Part shown: in pieces, positions 34,847-44,167 of the stretch
Position numbering within the stretch: position 1 is the first letter of the stretch
Layout of the letters: each line of letters starts with the position of its first letter
Assembly (NCBI RefSeq): GCF_050389805.1
Contig: NZ_CP130945.1
Coordinates: 4,092,001 to 4,156,000 of the forward strand
Reading direction: 5' to 3'
From: Bacillus_BD sp050389805
Lineage (GTDB): Bacteria; Bacillota; Bacilli; Bacillales; Cytobacillaceae
DNA length: 64,000 nucleotides
The notes under the pieces: model-generated
The model's input: the letters and a program-made list of their open reading frames with translations, nothing else
Told to the model about the DNA's origin: nothing
Databases searched by the model: none
Position numbers and translations under genes: made by a program

Positions 34847-36250
34847 ATGGAAAGTCTTATGTTAGCTAGGATACAATTTGCATCTACAACGATTTTTCAC
34901 TTTATATTTGTGCCATTATCCATCGGTTTAGCTTTTATTATCGCAATAATGCAAACATTGTATCTAGTCAAGAAAAAAGAAGTTTACAAAAAAATGTCCA
35001 TATTTTGGGGAAAATTCTTCCTTATCAACTTCGCTGTAGGGGTTGTAACCGGTATCATTCAAGAATTCCAATTTGGGATGAACTGGTCAAGCTACTCTCG
35101 ATTTATGGGGGACGTGTTTGGTGCGCCACTAGCGATAGAAGCACTGCTTGCCTTCTTTATTGAATCAACCTTCATTGGACTTTGGATTTTTGGATGGGAT
35201 AAACTACCTAAGAAACTACACTTAGCCTGTATATGGCTTGTTTCCATCGCAACAATGTTATCAGCATTTTGGATCTTGGCAGCCAACTCATTTATGCAAA
35301 ACCCAGTGGGTTATGTGCTTCAAAATGGACGTGCTGAAACGAACGATTTCTTAGCAGTTATTACGAATCCTAAATTATTGGTTGCGTTCCCACACGTTAT
35401 TTTTGGAGCATTGGCAACAGGCGCCTTCTTTGTTGTTGGAATAAGCGCATGGAATTATTTAAAGAAACGGGACTTGGATTTTTATAAGCGCTCGATGACG
35501 ATCGGTTTAATTGTTGGAATAGTATCAAGTCTTGGAATTGCATTTTCAGGTCACTCACAATCTACTTATCTAATGGGTGCTCAACCAATGAAAATGGCCG
35601 CAGCCGAAGGATTGTATGAAGATAGTGGTGATCCAGCAGCATGGACGGTAATCGCAAATATTGACACTGAAAATAAAGATACGTCAATGAGATTGGAAAT
35701 TCCTTATGCCCTAAGCTTTTTAGCATACGGGGAATTCAAAGGTAAAGTAGACGGGATGAATACACTGCAGGCAGAGTACGAAGAGTTATATGGAGAAGGA
35801 AACTATATTCCACCAGTAAAAACCACATTTTGGAGTTTTAGATTCATGGCAGGAATTGGCGGAGTTCTCATCCTATTAAGTATTTTAGCGCTTTATTGGA
35901 ATAGTCGCGGAACGTTAGTCAATAAAGGCAAATTCTTAAAAATCTTATTTGCTTCGATCTTTTTACCATTTATTGCAAATACAGCTGGATGGATTATGTC
36001 AGAAATTGGTCGTCAACCATGGATTGTTAATGGATTGATGAAAACGGCAGATGGTGTTTCACCTACCGTGTCAGCAGGTTCAGTCCTATTTTCATTAGTC
36101 GCCTTCTCACTCATTTACACACTATTAGCAGCTGCAATGGTTAAATTATTTGTAAAAGTGGCAAAAGAAGGTCCTTATGAAAAGCAAAAAGAAGACTCAA
36201 GTTCCACTGATCCATTTAGTACTGGGGGGTTAGAACATGCAACTGAGTGA
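34847..36250 (+). CDS. cydA: Cytochrome bd ubiquinol oxidase subunit I CydA
   Basis: 467-residue membrane subunit with haem ligands in FHFIFVPLSIG (His near residue 17), and the GRQPW loop near residue 390. The Q-loop is the short form usual in Firmicutes. The frame is open upstream for 87 codons but the ATG at 34847 with TTGGGGGT gives the correct length. First gene of cydABCD. Confidence 0.95.
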   Translation: MESLMLARIQFASTTIFHFIFVPLSIGLAFIIAIMQTLYLVKKKEVYKKMSIFWGKFFLINFAVGVVTGIIQEFQFGMNWSSYSRFMGDVFGAPLAIEALLAFFIESTFIGLWIFGWDKLPKKLHLACIWLVSIATMLSAFWILAANSFMQNPVGYVLQNGRAETNDFLAVITNPKLLVAFPHVIFGALATGAFFVVGISAWNYLKKRDLDFYKRSMTIGLIVGIVSSLGIAFSGHSQSTYLMGAQPMKMAAAEGLYEDSGDPAAWTVIANIDTENKDTSMRLEIPYALSFLAYGEFKGKVDGMNTLQAEYEELYGEGNYIPPVKTTFWSFRFMAGIGGVLILLSILALYWNSRGTLVNKGKFLKILFASIFLPFIANTAGWIMSEIGRQPWIVNGLMKTADGVSPTVSAGSVLFSLVAFSLIYTLLAAAMVKLFVKVAKEGPYEKQKEDSSSTDPFSTGGLEHATE

Positions 36251-37250
36251 GTTATGGTTTATTCTTGTCGCTGTCCTCTTCGTGGGGTTCCTCTTTTTAG
36301 AAGGATTTGATTTTGGAGTAGGGATGAGCACGAAGTTCCTAGCTCAAAATGATCTGGAAAAACGTGTGTTAATTAATTCTATTGGACCATTCTGGGATGC
36401 CAATGAGGTTTGGTTAATTACAGCTGGCGGTGCCATGTTTGCGGCATTTCCACACTGGTACGCAACCCTTTTTAGCGGATATTATTTGCCGTTTGTCGTA
36501 CTATTACTTGCCTTGATCGCCCGCGGCGTAGCCTTTGAGTTTAGAGGAAAGCTAGAATCTTCAAAATGGAAAAAAACATGGGATATCGCCATTTTCTTTG
36601 GTAGTCTTCTCCCTCCATTTTTAGTTGGAGTTCTTTTCACTAGCTTAATTAAAGGAGTACCTATCGATGCTGAGATGAATATGAATGCAGGATTTTTCGA
36701 TATTGTGAATCTTTATACAGTTGTCGGTGGAATTGCCGTTGTTTTATTAAGCTATATTCACGGATTGATGTTTATTCAACTGAAAACAGATGGGGAAATT
36801 CGTCAACGTGCGAATCAACAAGCCCAAAAAATCTACTTGTCACTTGGGGCTGTGCTTGTTTTGTTTATCGTACTAACAGGAGTTTATACAAACGCATTTG
36901 CGGATCGTGGAAATATCTTAATCCCCGTTTATGCGGCGGCAGTCATTCTTTACTTAACCCTATTCACGCTATTAAAGCATAAAAAAGAAGGACTAAGCTT
37001 TGCAGCAACTGGATTGATCATTATTCTTGTAACCGCATCATTCTTTATTGCCTTGTTCCCGAACGTCATGATTAGTTCAACGGACATTGCCAATAATATC
37101 ACCGTTTATAATGCAGCTTCTGGAGATTATTCACTTAAATTAATGACGATTGTAGCCCTTACAATGGTTCCAATTGTACTTGCCTATACTATTTGGAGTT
37201 ACTATGTTTTCCGTAAACGGGTAACCCCTAAGGAGCATTTAGAATATTAA
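36237..37250 (+). CDS. cydB: Cytochrome bd oxidase subunit II CydB
   Basis: 337-residue membrane protein with about eight helices; the start region WFILVAVLFVGFLFLEGFDFGVG and GPFWDANEVWLITAGGAMFAAFP (residues 50-72) are CydB signatures. Overlaps cydA by 14 nt. Confidence 0.95.
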   Translation: MQLSELWFILVAVLFVGFLFLEGFDFGVGMSTKFLAQNDLEKRVLINSIGPFWDANEVWLITAGGAMFAAFPHWYATLFSGYYLPFVVLLLALIARGVAFEFRGKLESSKWKKTWDIAIFFGSLLPPFLVGVLFTSLIKGVPIDAEMNMNAGFFDIVNLYTVVGGIAVVLLSYIHGLMFIQLKTDGEIRQRANQQAQKIYLSLGAVLVLFIVLTGVYTNAFADRGNILIPVYAAAVILYLTLFTLLKHKKEGLSFAATGLIIILVTASFFIALFPNVMISSTDIANNITVYNAASGDYSLKLMTIVALTMVPIVLAYTIWSYYVFRKRVTPKEHLEY

Positions 37251-38980
37251 TGATGGATAAATATCTTTTCCACTATAAAGGAATTAAGCTACACTTTTTT
37301 CTAGTTGCAACCCTAACCGTTTTTCAAGGAATCGCCATGATCGTACAAGCTATTCTTTTAGCAAAAGCGATATCTTATATGTTTGATGGGACAGCGTCCA
37401 TAGCTGTCCTTCCCTTTTTTCTTGGTTTTGCCTTTGTCTATATTTTCCGCCACTTTTTGCAATGGTTGAAAGAACGATTAAGCTTTCGCTTTGCAGAACA
37501 TACATCTTCTCATATACAAGGACGACTCATTCACAAACTATTTGAGCTTGGTCCACGCGGGATTGGAAGTAAAGGATCTGGAAATATGATCACCTTAGCT
37601 TTGGAAGGAATCCCCAGCTTTCGCACGTATTTAGAATTATTTATTCCTAGAGCGATTTCTATGATGGTCATTCCCATTACCGTGCTTATCTATGTGTTTG
37701 TTTTTGATACGATTTCAGGTATTGTCCTCATGCTTACAATGCCCATCCTAATCGCTTTTCTCATCTTACTCGGAGTAGTTGCACAAAAATATGCAAATGC
37801 TCAATGGGGTTCATATCAATTATTATCACGACATTTTGTTGACTCCTTACGGGGGCTTTTAACATTAAAATATTTGGGTCGGAGTAAATCCCATCAAGAT
37901 GCCATTAAATCCGTCAGTGAAAAATATCGGATAGCCACAAATAAATCCTTAAGACTTGCCTTCCTATCTTCTTTTTCATTAGATTTCTTTACTAGTTTGT
38001 CTGTTGCCGTTGTTGCAGTTGAGCTAGGAATTCGTCTGATTGATGGAGGAATAGGACTACAGGCGGCTTTAACGATTCTCATCTTGGCTCCTGAATATTT
38101 TCAGCCAATCCGTGATTTAGGAAATGATTATCATGCGACCATGGATGGAAAAGATGCCGGAAAGCAGATCAATCGTATTCTATCGAAGCCTACAGTCGCA
38201 AGCTTTATGATGAAAACAGATGTTCCGCAATGGAACGAACATAGCAAGCTTACGGTCCAGGGTTTAACGAAGCAAAGTGATAAGAAGGATCGGTTGATCT
38301 TACAGGAAATCAACTTTGAAGTAACAGGGTATCAAAAAATTGGGATTATCGGCGCTTCGGGTGCGGGTAAATCCACTTTAATTGATGTACTTTCAGGATT
38401 TTCAACCATGTCTAACGGTTCGATCACAGTGAATGAAACAAAGCTGGAATCCTTCACTAATCATAATTGGCAAAAGCAATTGACCTATATTCCACAGCAT
38501 CCATATATATTTGCTGGTACCATTGCTGATAATCTCCGGTTATATGCTCCGGATGCATCAATGGAGGAAATGAAAGAAGCACTTTCTGTTACGGGGCTCT
38601 CTTCATTAATCGAGCAGTTGACAAACGGATTGGATGAGCGAATTGGTCAGGGAGGAAGAACATTAAGTGGTGGTGAAGAGCAACGAATTGCTTTGACAAG
38701 AGCTTTGCTTTTAAACAGACCAATTATGCTATTTGATGAGCCTACTGCCCATTTAGACATCGAAACAGAGCACGAGATTAAACGATTAATTCTCCCATTA
38801 ATGGCTAATAAATTAGTCTTTTTTGCGACCCACCGCCTGCATTGGATGCGTGAGATGGACATTATTCTTGTGATTGAGCATGGCCAAGTGGTTGAAACAG
38901 GAACCCATCAGGAATTACTCCAACGAAAAGGTGCTTATTATCGGCTAATCGAGGCTCATAGAGGAGGGATAGCAGAATGA
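37250..38980 (+). CDS. cydC: ABC transporter CydC (cytochrome bd assembly)
   Basis: 576-residue fused permease-ATPase: six-helix domain (residues 15-300), Walker A GASGAGKST near 366, signature LSGGEEQRIAL near 474, Walker B IMLFDEPTAHLD near 494. CydCD exports a thiol compound needed for cytochrome bd assembly. Start overlaps the cydB stop. Confidence 0.92.
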   Translation: MMDKYLFHYKGIKLHFFLVATLTVFQGIAMIVQAILLAKAISYMFDGTASIAVLPFFLGFAFVYIFRHFLQWLKERLSFRFAEHTSSHIQGRLIHKLFELGPRGIGSKGSGNMITLALEGIPSFRTYLELFIPRAISMMVIPITVLIYVFVFDTISGIVLMLTMPILIAFLILLGVVAQKYANAQWGSYQLLSRHFVDSLRGLLTLKYLGRSKSHQDAIKSVSEKYRIATNKSLRLAFLSSFSLDFFTSLSVAVVAVELGIRLIDGGIGLQAALTILILAPEYFQPIRDLGNDYHATMDGKDAGKQINRILSKPTVASFMMKTDVPQWNEHSKLTVQGLTKQSDKKDRLILQEINFEVTGYQKIGIIGASGAGKSTLIDVLSGFSTMSNGSITVNETKLESFTNHNWQKQLTYIPQHPYIFAGTIADNLRLYAPDASMEEMKEALSVTGLSSLIEQLTNGLDERIGQGGRTLSGGEEQRIALTRALLLNRPIMLFDEPTAHLDIETEHEIKRLILPLMANKLVFFATHRLHWMREMDIILVIEHGQVVETGTHQELLQRKGAYYRLIEAHRGGIAE

Positions 38981-40707
38981 AGCTTTATCAACAATATATT
39001 TTTCCCTATCTAAAACAATATCAAAAGTCTATATGGCTTACAATTTTATTTGGCTTCTTGACGGTTGTAGGAGCTTCTATGCTAACCTTTACCTCTGGAT
39101 ACTTAATTTCACGAGCTGCCGAAAGACCTGAAAATATTTTAATGATTTATGTACCTGTTGTGCTTGTACGAACTTTTGGTATTTCGAGATCCGTCACACA
39201 TTACTTTGAACGTTTGGCAGGTCATAATGCCGTGTTGAAAATTCTTTCGCAAATGAGAGTAAAATTATATTCCATCATCGAACCACAAGCCTTGTTTATC
39301 CGCTCTCGTTTCCAGACAGGCGATTTACTTGGAACACTGGCCGATGATATTGAGCATTTACAAGACGTCTATATCCGGACGATCTTCCCTACTTTGGTTG
39401 GACTTTGTCTATATGTTGCTGCCATTATTTCACTCTCCGTTTTTGATGTGTTCTTTGCACTATGGATTGCCCTTTGCTTAGGGGTTATTGTATTTCTTTA
39501 CCCATTGATTTCCTTATTTCTTTTGAAAAAACGACAAATCCACCAAAAACAAACACGAGCCAAACTTTATCAAACATTAACGGATACAGTCTTTGGCTTG
39601 GGAGATTGGATCATTAGTGGACAGAAGGAACGGTTTATAACTCAATTTATTCAGGATAGTAAAGAAAATAATGACATCGATAAGAGCATTCGTTATTGGA
39701 ATCAAACACGTGCCTTTCAACTGCAAATCATTACAGGGATTATTCTAATCTTCATGGGAATATGGTCGGGAAATGAAGCACAAGCAGGCGCCATTGCACC
39801 AACTTATATAGCAGCCTTTACCCTAGTTACCATTCCGATTGCTGAATCATTAATCCCGATTTCACACGCAATTGAACGGATTCCAACGTACTCCGAATCT
39901 TTGAAGCGAATTCAAGCTATTGAGAACTATGTTCCCGAACAAGAGCAACAACAGAAAAGTGAAGCGGTTGTTTCAAATTCAGCACAAATCGAATTCAAAG
40001 ATGTGTACTATCGATATGAGCAGCAATCAAAAGATGCGCTGCAGAAAATTTCTATTTCAATCCCTCAAGGAAAGAGAATTGCCATCCTTGGAAAAAGCGG
40101 GGCTGGAAAATCAACATTGATTCAATTGCTATTAGGTGCCCTCTCTCCTACGATAGGGACAATTGATATAAGCGGATATGCACCAAAACAATACGGCGAT
40201 GATATTTTTGAAATGGTGAGTGTGCTCAACCAAAAACCTTATTTATTTGCGACAAGTATTAAAAACAATATTCGTTTAGGTAATCAAACCGCTACAAATA
40301 AAGAAATCGAACAAGTGATAGAACAAGTTCAGCTTGATGAATATATTCATTCCCTTCCACGTGGAATCCATACACAAATGGAGGAAAGCGGTCAGCGTTT
40401 TTCCGGTGGAGAAAGACAAAGAATTGCACTTGCTCGGATTTTGTTAAAAAACACACCTGTCGTTATCTTAGATGAACCGACTGTTGGTCTGGATCCTCAA
40501 ACAGAAAGACAATTAGTCGATACCATTTTAACAGCGTTAGAAGGAAAAACAATTATTTGGGTCACCCATCATTTGATTGGCATTGAAAAAATGGACCAAG
40601 TATTATTTTTTGATAATGGAAATATCACGATGAACGGTTCACATCAAGAACTTCTTCAAAACAACGAGCATTATCAACAGCTTTATGAGTTGGATAAAGG
40701 ATTATAA
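38977..40707 (+). CDS. cydD: ABC transporter CydD (cytochrome bd assembly)
   Basis: 576-residue partner of CydC with the same architecture: Walker A GKSGAGKST near 376, signature FSGGERQRIAL near 478, Walker B VVILDEPTVGLDP near 498. ATGA overlap with cydC, so translationally coupled. Last gene before a terminator. Confidence 0.92.
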   Translation: MKLYQQYIFPYLKQYQKSIWLTILFGFLTVVGASMLTFTSGYLISRAAERPENILMIYVPVVLVRTFGISRSVTHYFERLAGHNAVLKILSQMRVKLYSIIEPQALFIRSRFQTGDLLGTLADDIEHLQDVYIRTIFPTLVGLCLYVAAIISLSVFDVFFALWIALCLGVIVFLYPLISLFLLKKRQIHQKQTRAKLYQTLTDTVFGLGDWIISGQKERFITQFIQDSKENNDIDKSIRYWNQTRAFQLQIITGIILIFMGIWSGNEAQAGAIAPTYIAAFTLVTIPIAESLIPISHAIERIPTYSESLKRIQAIENYVPEQEQQQKSEAVVSNSAQIEFKDVYYRYEQQSKDALQKISISIPQGKRIAILGKSGAGKSTLIQLLLGALSPTIGTIDISGYAPKQYGDDIFEMVSVLNQKPYLFATSIKNNIRLGNQTATNKEIEQVIEQVQLDEYIHSLPRGIHTQMEESGQRFSGGERQRIALARILLKNTPVVILDEPTVGLDPQTERQLVDTILTALEGKTIIWVTHHLIGIEKMDQVLFFDNGNITMNGSHQELLQNNEHYQQLYELDKGL

Positions 40708-40713
40708 AAAAAG

Positions 40714-40756
40714 AGGCTCATTCAATCGTGCTTAGCACTTTTGAATGGACCTTTTC
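40714..40756 (+). terminator. Terminator of cydABCD
   Basis: CATTCAA .. GTGCT-AGCAC .. TTGAATG stem followed by CCTTTTCTC. Confidence 0.7.
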
Positions 40757-40771
40757 TCGCTTTTTCCTGGT

Positions 40772-41791
40772 TCACTTGCGCTTTATTTTTTCATGCTTAT
40801 TAGTCACTTCTAATACATCTAACAAGAAGACAAAAATTGGAATTCCAATGATTAATCCCCAAACACCGAAGAAATGCTCCCCGAAAATAAGGACAATAAA
40901 GGTATAAAAAATGGGCAAGTCTGTTTTTGAACTCATTAATTTTGGATTTAAAATATAAGCCTCAATCGCATGAATGACGGCAATTGTAATTAGAATATAG
41001 ACGACTTGGATAAATCCGCCGATTGAATAAGCAATAATCGTTAATGGGAAAAGTGAAATAATCACTCCTGCCACTGGAATTAAGCCGAGGAAAAAGATCA
41101 TAATTCCCAAACCTAATAATTGCGGAAAGTCCATAATCCATAGGGCAATTACCGATAAAATTGTATTAACAATCGCAATAATAAATTGAGCCTCAATTAC
41201 TTTTCCAAAAGTTGCAACAAATTTGCCACCAAAGAAAGCTATCTCATGATAAAAAGCTGATAATTTACTTTCCTTAAATTGACTTGTAAAAGTAATAAGT
41301 CTCGGTTTTTCTAACAAGAAGAAAAGGCTTAGAATGATGGCTAAAAATAATTGAAGGGCAAACGAACTAAAATCCGAAAAATATTTCATGACAAAGGCAA
41401 TGCCTTGTTCAATGTATTGAGAAATCTGATTTCCATCAATCAAACTCAGGATATAATTAATAGCAACATTGTCTTGCGGTTGTTGATAAAAGGTTGTAAC
41501 TTGCTTAATCAGCTGTGTAATTTCGTTAATGATAACAGGTAAATATTTAACAATCCCTAAGACTAAAACTCCTACGATCACGGTATATAAAATAAGGACG
41601 ATTACGTTACGATTTATGGGGACTATTTTTAAAACAAAAGTTGAAAGTCGATCCATAAGATAGGTAAAGATAAAAGTAAGGAGAATAAAATCAATCATAC
41701 TTCTTAAGCCGTACAAAACAAGTGCAACGAGAAGAAAGATGAAGAATCGTCTAACCCCTTTATTTTCAAAGATTTTTGCAATTTCATTCAT
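40772..41791 (-). CDS. AI-2E family transporter
   Basis: 339-residue protein with about eight membrane helices, and the late PVAGVIISLFPLTIIAYSIGG and HAIEAYILNPKLMSSKTDLP blocks (about residues 235-290) that mark the AI-2E/UPF0118 family. Family members include autoinducer exporters and Na+/H+ antiporters; substrate unknown. Monocistronic. Confidence 0.85.
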   Translation of the reverse strand: MNEIAKIFENKGVRRFFIFLLVALVLYGLRSMIDFILLTFIFTYLMDRLSTFVLKIVPINRNVIVLILYTVIVGVLVLGIVKYLPVIINEITQLIKQVTTFYQQPQDNVAINYILSLIDGNQISQYIEQGIAFVMKYFSDFSSFALQLFLAIILSLFFLLEKPRLITFTSQFKESKLSAFYHEIAFFGGKFVATFGKVIEAQFIIAIVNTILSVIALWIMDFPQLLGLGIMIFFLGLIPVAGVIISLFPLTIIAYSIGGFIQVVYILITIAVIHAIEAYILNPKLMSSKTDLPIFYTFIVLIFGEHFFGVWGLIIGIPIFVFLLDVLEVTNKHEKIKRK

Positions 41792-41839
41792 GATTGACTT
41801 ACTCCTTTACTGTATTTCATGATATCAAATATGCACCAT

Positions 41840-41935
41840 CGAAATTACAACCGGATATAATAGCTGCACTCGCTCAATAAAATCCACTTAAAAAGTAAGA
41901 GGCATCCTCCGATGGCATATATTCATTTTGCCGAG
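41840..41935. repeat. Dispersed repeat, copy C
   Basis: The most divergent of three copies: CCGGATATAATAGC, CACTCGCTCAATAAAATCC, GTAAGAGGCATCCTCCGATGGC. Blocks are in the same order and orientation as in copies A (12679) and B (16860). Located in the 340-nt gap between the AI-2E gene and spoVR; nothing else is visible there apart from the spoVR terminator. Confidence 0.55.
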
Positions 41936-42081
41936 GTTTGACTACCCAACTGAAACAGAGATTCTATTTGCATTCATTCCTAACTTATAGACATTGAGGA
42001 CAGGCTGAATGAGGTAACGTTATTATGTTAATATTAGCTTATTTTTGGCTGATAGTATAGAAATAATTTATGAAAAAATAC

Positions 42082-42122
42082 GTAAAAAAAAAAGAGATGA
42101 CCCTATATTTTGAGTTCATCTC
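42082..42122 (-). terminator. Terminator of spoVR
   Basis: GAGATGA / TCATCTC stem followed on the minus strand by nine T. Confidence 0.8.
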
Positions 42123-42135
42123 CTTGTGATAATTC

Positions 42136-43548
42136 TTAGATAAATTTTCGTTGAATATTTTTTCCATCATAAGTAAATAAAATGGTCCTTTCTTCGCTGA
42201 CTGTTTCAAGATGAACGGCTCTTCCCCATAATTGATGGATATAGGGAAGTACTTTCTCTAAGTAACGTAAATCAAGTTCAACCCCTTCATACCAATGCTT
42301 CAAATAAAGTTCGCCACTCTTCATATAATCGCCATCATTCACCGTAATATATGGAAAACCACCGTTTACCCGGCTATTAACAAGTTGATCACGAACATTT
42401 TCCCATGACTTATCAACAATTTTATAATCTTTGCCTTGCTTTTGAAACAGATACATATCTTCCCGCATTACGAGATCTTTCGTTAAATAATTACGTAAAA
42501 ACGAAATATCGGATTCAATTTCTCGGACCTCAAAGATCTTCTCCCGTCCTGAACCTGGAACGACCCCTCTTCGCGTCATTTCCTCTGATGGGTTATTATA
42601 GCGCTCTTCAATATCTTCAAAAATCTTCAAACCTAAATAATAGGGATTAATGCTCGTTTTCGATGGTTGAACAACCCCTGCATTTAATTTCGCAAACTCG
42701 ACGGCTTCACCACTTGTGAGGTCCATCTCGCGAAGAATTCGTTGATGCCAGTATGAAGCCCAACCTTCATTCATAATTTTCGTTTCCAATTGCGGCCAGA
42801 AATACAGCATTTCTTCACGCATCATGGTTAAGATATCCCGCTGCCAATTTGAAAGTTCTCGACTGTATTGCTCAATAAACAGCATGATATCCTTTTCTGG
42901 TCGGGGAGGAATCTTTTTAATTTTTTTCTTCTTCTCCGTTTTCTTGTTTTTTTCATCTAGGTCCCACAGGTCGTCATATGGTGTTGGTTTTACATCATCT
43001 TCTTCCTCATATTCAACATCCTTTAAATCCCATGATAGTTTCGGTCTCATTAATGATGGATCAATATGCTCTTCTATCGCCAAAACAGCGTCTAAAAACA
43101 CTTCCACTTCATGCTTCCCATGTTGGATTTCATATTGACGGATGCGGTCCGCCGTTGCAGCCATACTTTCAACCATTTCACGCTTTGTGTTTTGGAAGCG
43201 AACGTTATTTTTAAAGAAATCACAATGCGCTAGTACGTGTGCCACAATTAATTTATTTTGAATAAGCGAATTGGAATCAAGTAAAAAAGCATAACAAGGA
43301 TCAGAGTTAATGACCAATTCATAAATCTTGGATAGCCCAAGGTCATAATGAAGCTTCATTTTATGGAATTGCTTTCCAAAGCTCCAATGGGAAAATCGGG
43401 TCGGCATACCGTAAGCACCAAATGTATATATAATATCCGCAGGGCAAATTTCATAACGCATTGGATAAAAATCAAGTCCGAAACCTGATGCAATTTCCGT
43501 TATTTCGTCAATCGCATATTCTAGATTTTTACGATCTGTTTCGTTCAT
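42136..43548 (-). CDS. spoVR: Stage V sporulation protein SpoVR
   Basis: 470-residue SpoVR-family protein; LDFYPMRYEICPADI (about residues 27-41), YGMPTRFSHWSFGK and AHVLAHCDFFKNN are conserved in SpoVR/YcgB. Needed for spore cortex formation in B. subtilis. The ATG at 43548 follows GGGGGAGATG. In many bacteria spoVR, yhbH and prkA form one functional unit; the yhbH remnant of this genome is 8 kb away. Confidence 0.95.
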   Translation of the reverse strand: MNETDRKNLEYAIDEITEIASGFGLDFYPMRYEICPADIIYTFGAYGMPTRFSHWSFGKQFHKMKLHYDLGLSKIYELVINSDPCYAFLLDSNSLIQNKLIVAHVLAHCDFFKNNVRFQNTKREMVESMAATADRIRQYEIQHGKHEVEVFLDAVLAIEEHIDPSLMRPKLSWDLKDVEYEEEDDVKPTPYDDLWDLDEKNKKTEKKKKIKKIPPRPEKDIMLFIEQYSRELSNWQRDILTMMREEMLYFWPQLETKIMNEGWASYWHQRILREMDLTSGEAVEFAKLNAGVVQPSKTSINPYYLGLKIFEDIEERYNNPSEEMTRRGVVPGSGREKIFEVREIESDISFLRNYLTKDLVMREDMYLFQKQGKDYKIVDKSWENVRDQLVNSRVNGGFPYITVNDGDYMKSGELYLKHWYEGVELDLRYLEKVLPYIHQLWGRAVHLETVSEERTILFTYDGKNIQRKFI

Positions 43549-43572
43549 CCACATCTCCCCCTTCATACTCCC

Positions 43573-43601
43573 AATGTATGATAAAACAAGGTAAAACATG
43601 A
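43573..43601 (-). promoter_or_regulatory. Sigma-E promoter of spoVR
   Basis: On the minus strand TCATGTT (-35), 14-bp spacer, CATACATT (-10, perfect match to CATACAnT), 25 nt upstream of the start codon. Mother-cell expression is known for spoVR. Confidence 0.7.
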
Positions 43602-43749
43602 TAAGAATAGCGAAAGCATGGAGGTTGATGAGTTATGTAACGTATCGGAAATTGCTATTGACAGTATGCCCAACATTTTCACAGTAAGTTTTTAAATTTC
43701 CCTCATATACTATTATCAACTCCTTAAGAGTAGAGGAGGTACAACAGAT

Positions 43750-44007
43750 ATGTTAAAAATGGATTACGATCGGGCTCTATATTATACCCATCGTTCTGAA
43801 TGGGATAACTTATTGATATTAATGGTTCGAACAACGGATCATTTTTTAGCTAAAAAAATTGAGCATTTTCTGCATGCCTATAATTTTGAAAAGGATTATG
43901 GGATCATTGAAAAACATTTATATTCTTTACTAAGATACGTTGATCATGCAAATGAAATCATGGATCAAAAAGCAGGTTATGGATCCATGTATGAAACAAT
44001 GCATTAA
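43750..44007 (+). CDS. yhdB: YhdB-like protein
   Basis: 85-residue soluble protein (DYDRALYYTHRSEWDNLLILMVRTTDHFLAKKIEHFLHAY) matching YhdB of B. subtilis, also beside spoVR. Ribosome site GAGGAGGT about 10 nt upstream. Function unknown. Confidence 0.78.
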   Translation: MLKMDYDRALYYTHRSEWDNLLILMVRTTDHFLAKKIEHFLHAYNFEKDYGIIEKHLYSLLRYVDHANEIMDQKAGYGSMYETMH

Positions 44008-44117
44008 TCTGCCAAAAGCTGTGATCGTCTAGTGAGATACAGCAAGCACAAGACAAGCATTTAATCTCATATTGACGGATTAGCTTGTCACTCGGAACTT
44101 TTTTCAAAGTGAATAAA

Positions 44118-44167
44118 AAAAAGGTGCCTTCATCCACATTCGTTATGTGGGGAAGGACACCTTTTTT
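44118..44167. terminator. Bidirectional terminator between yhdB and pgcA
   Basis: AAAGGTGCCTTC .. CCACA-TGTGG .. GAAGGACACCTTTT extended stem with T runs on both sides. Confidence 0.88.
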
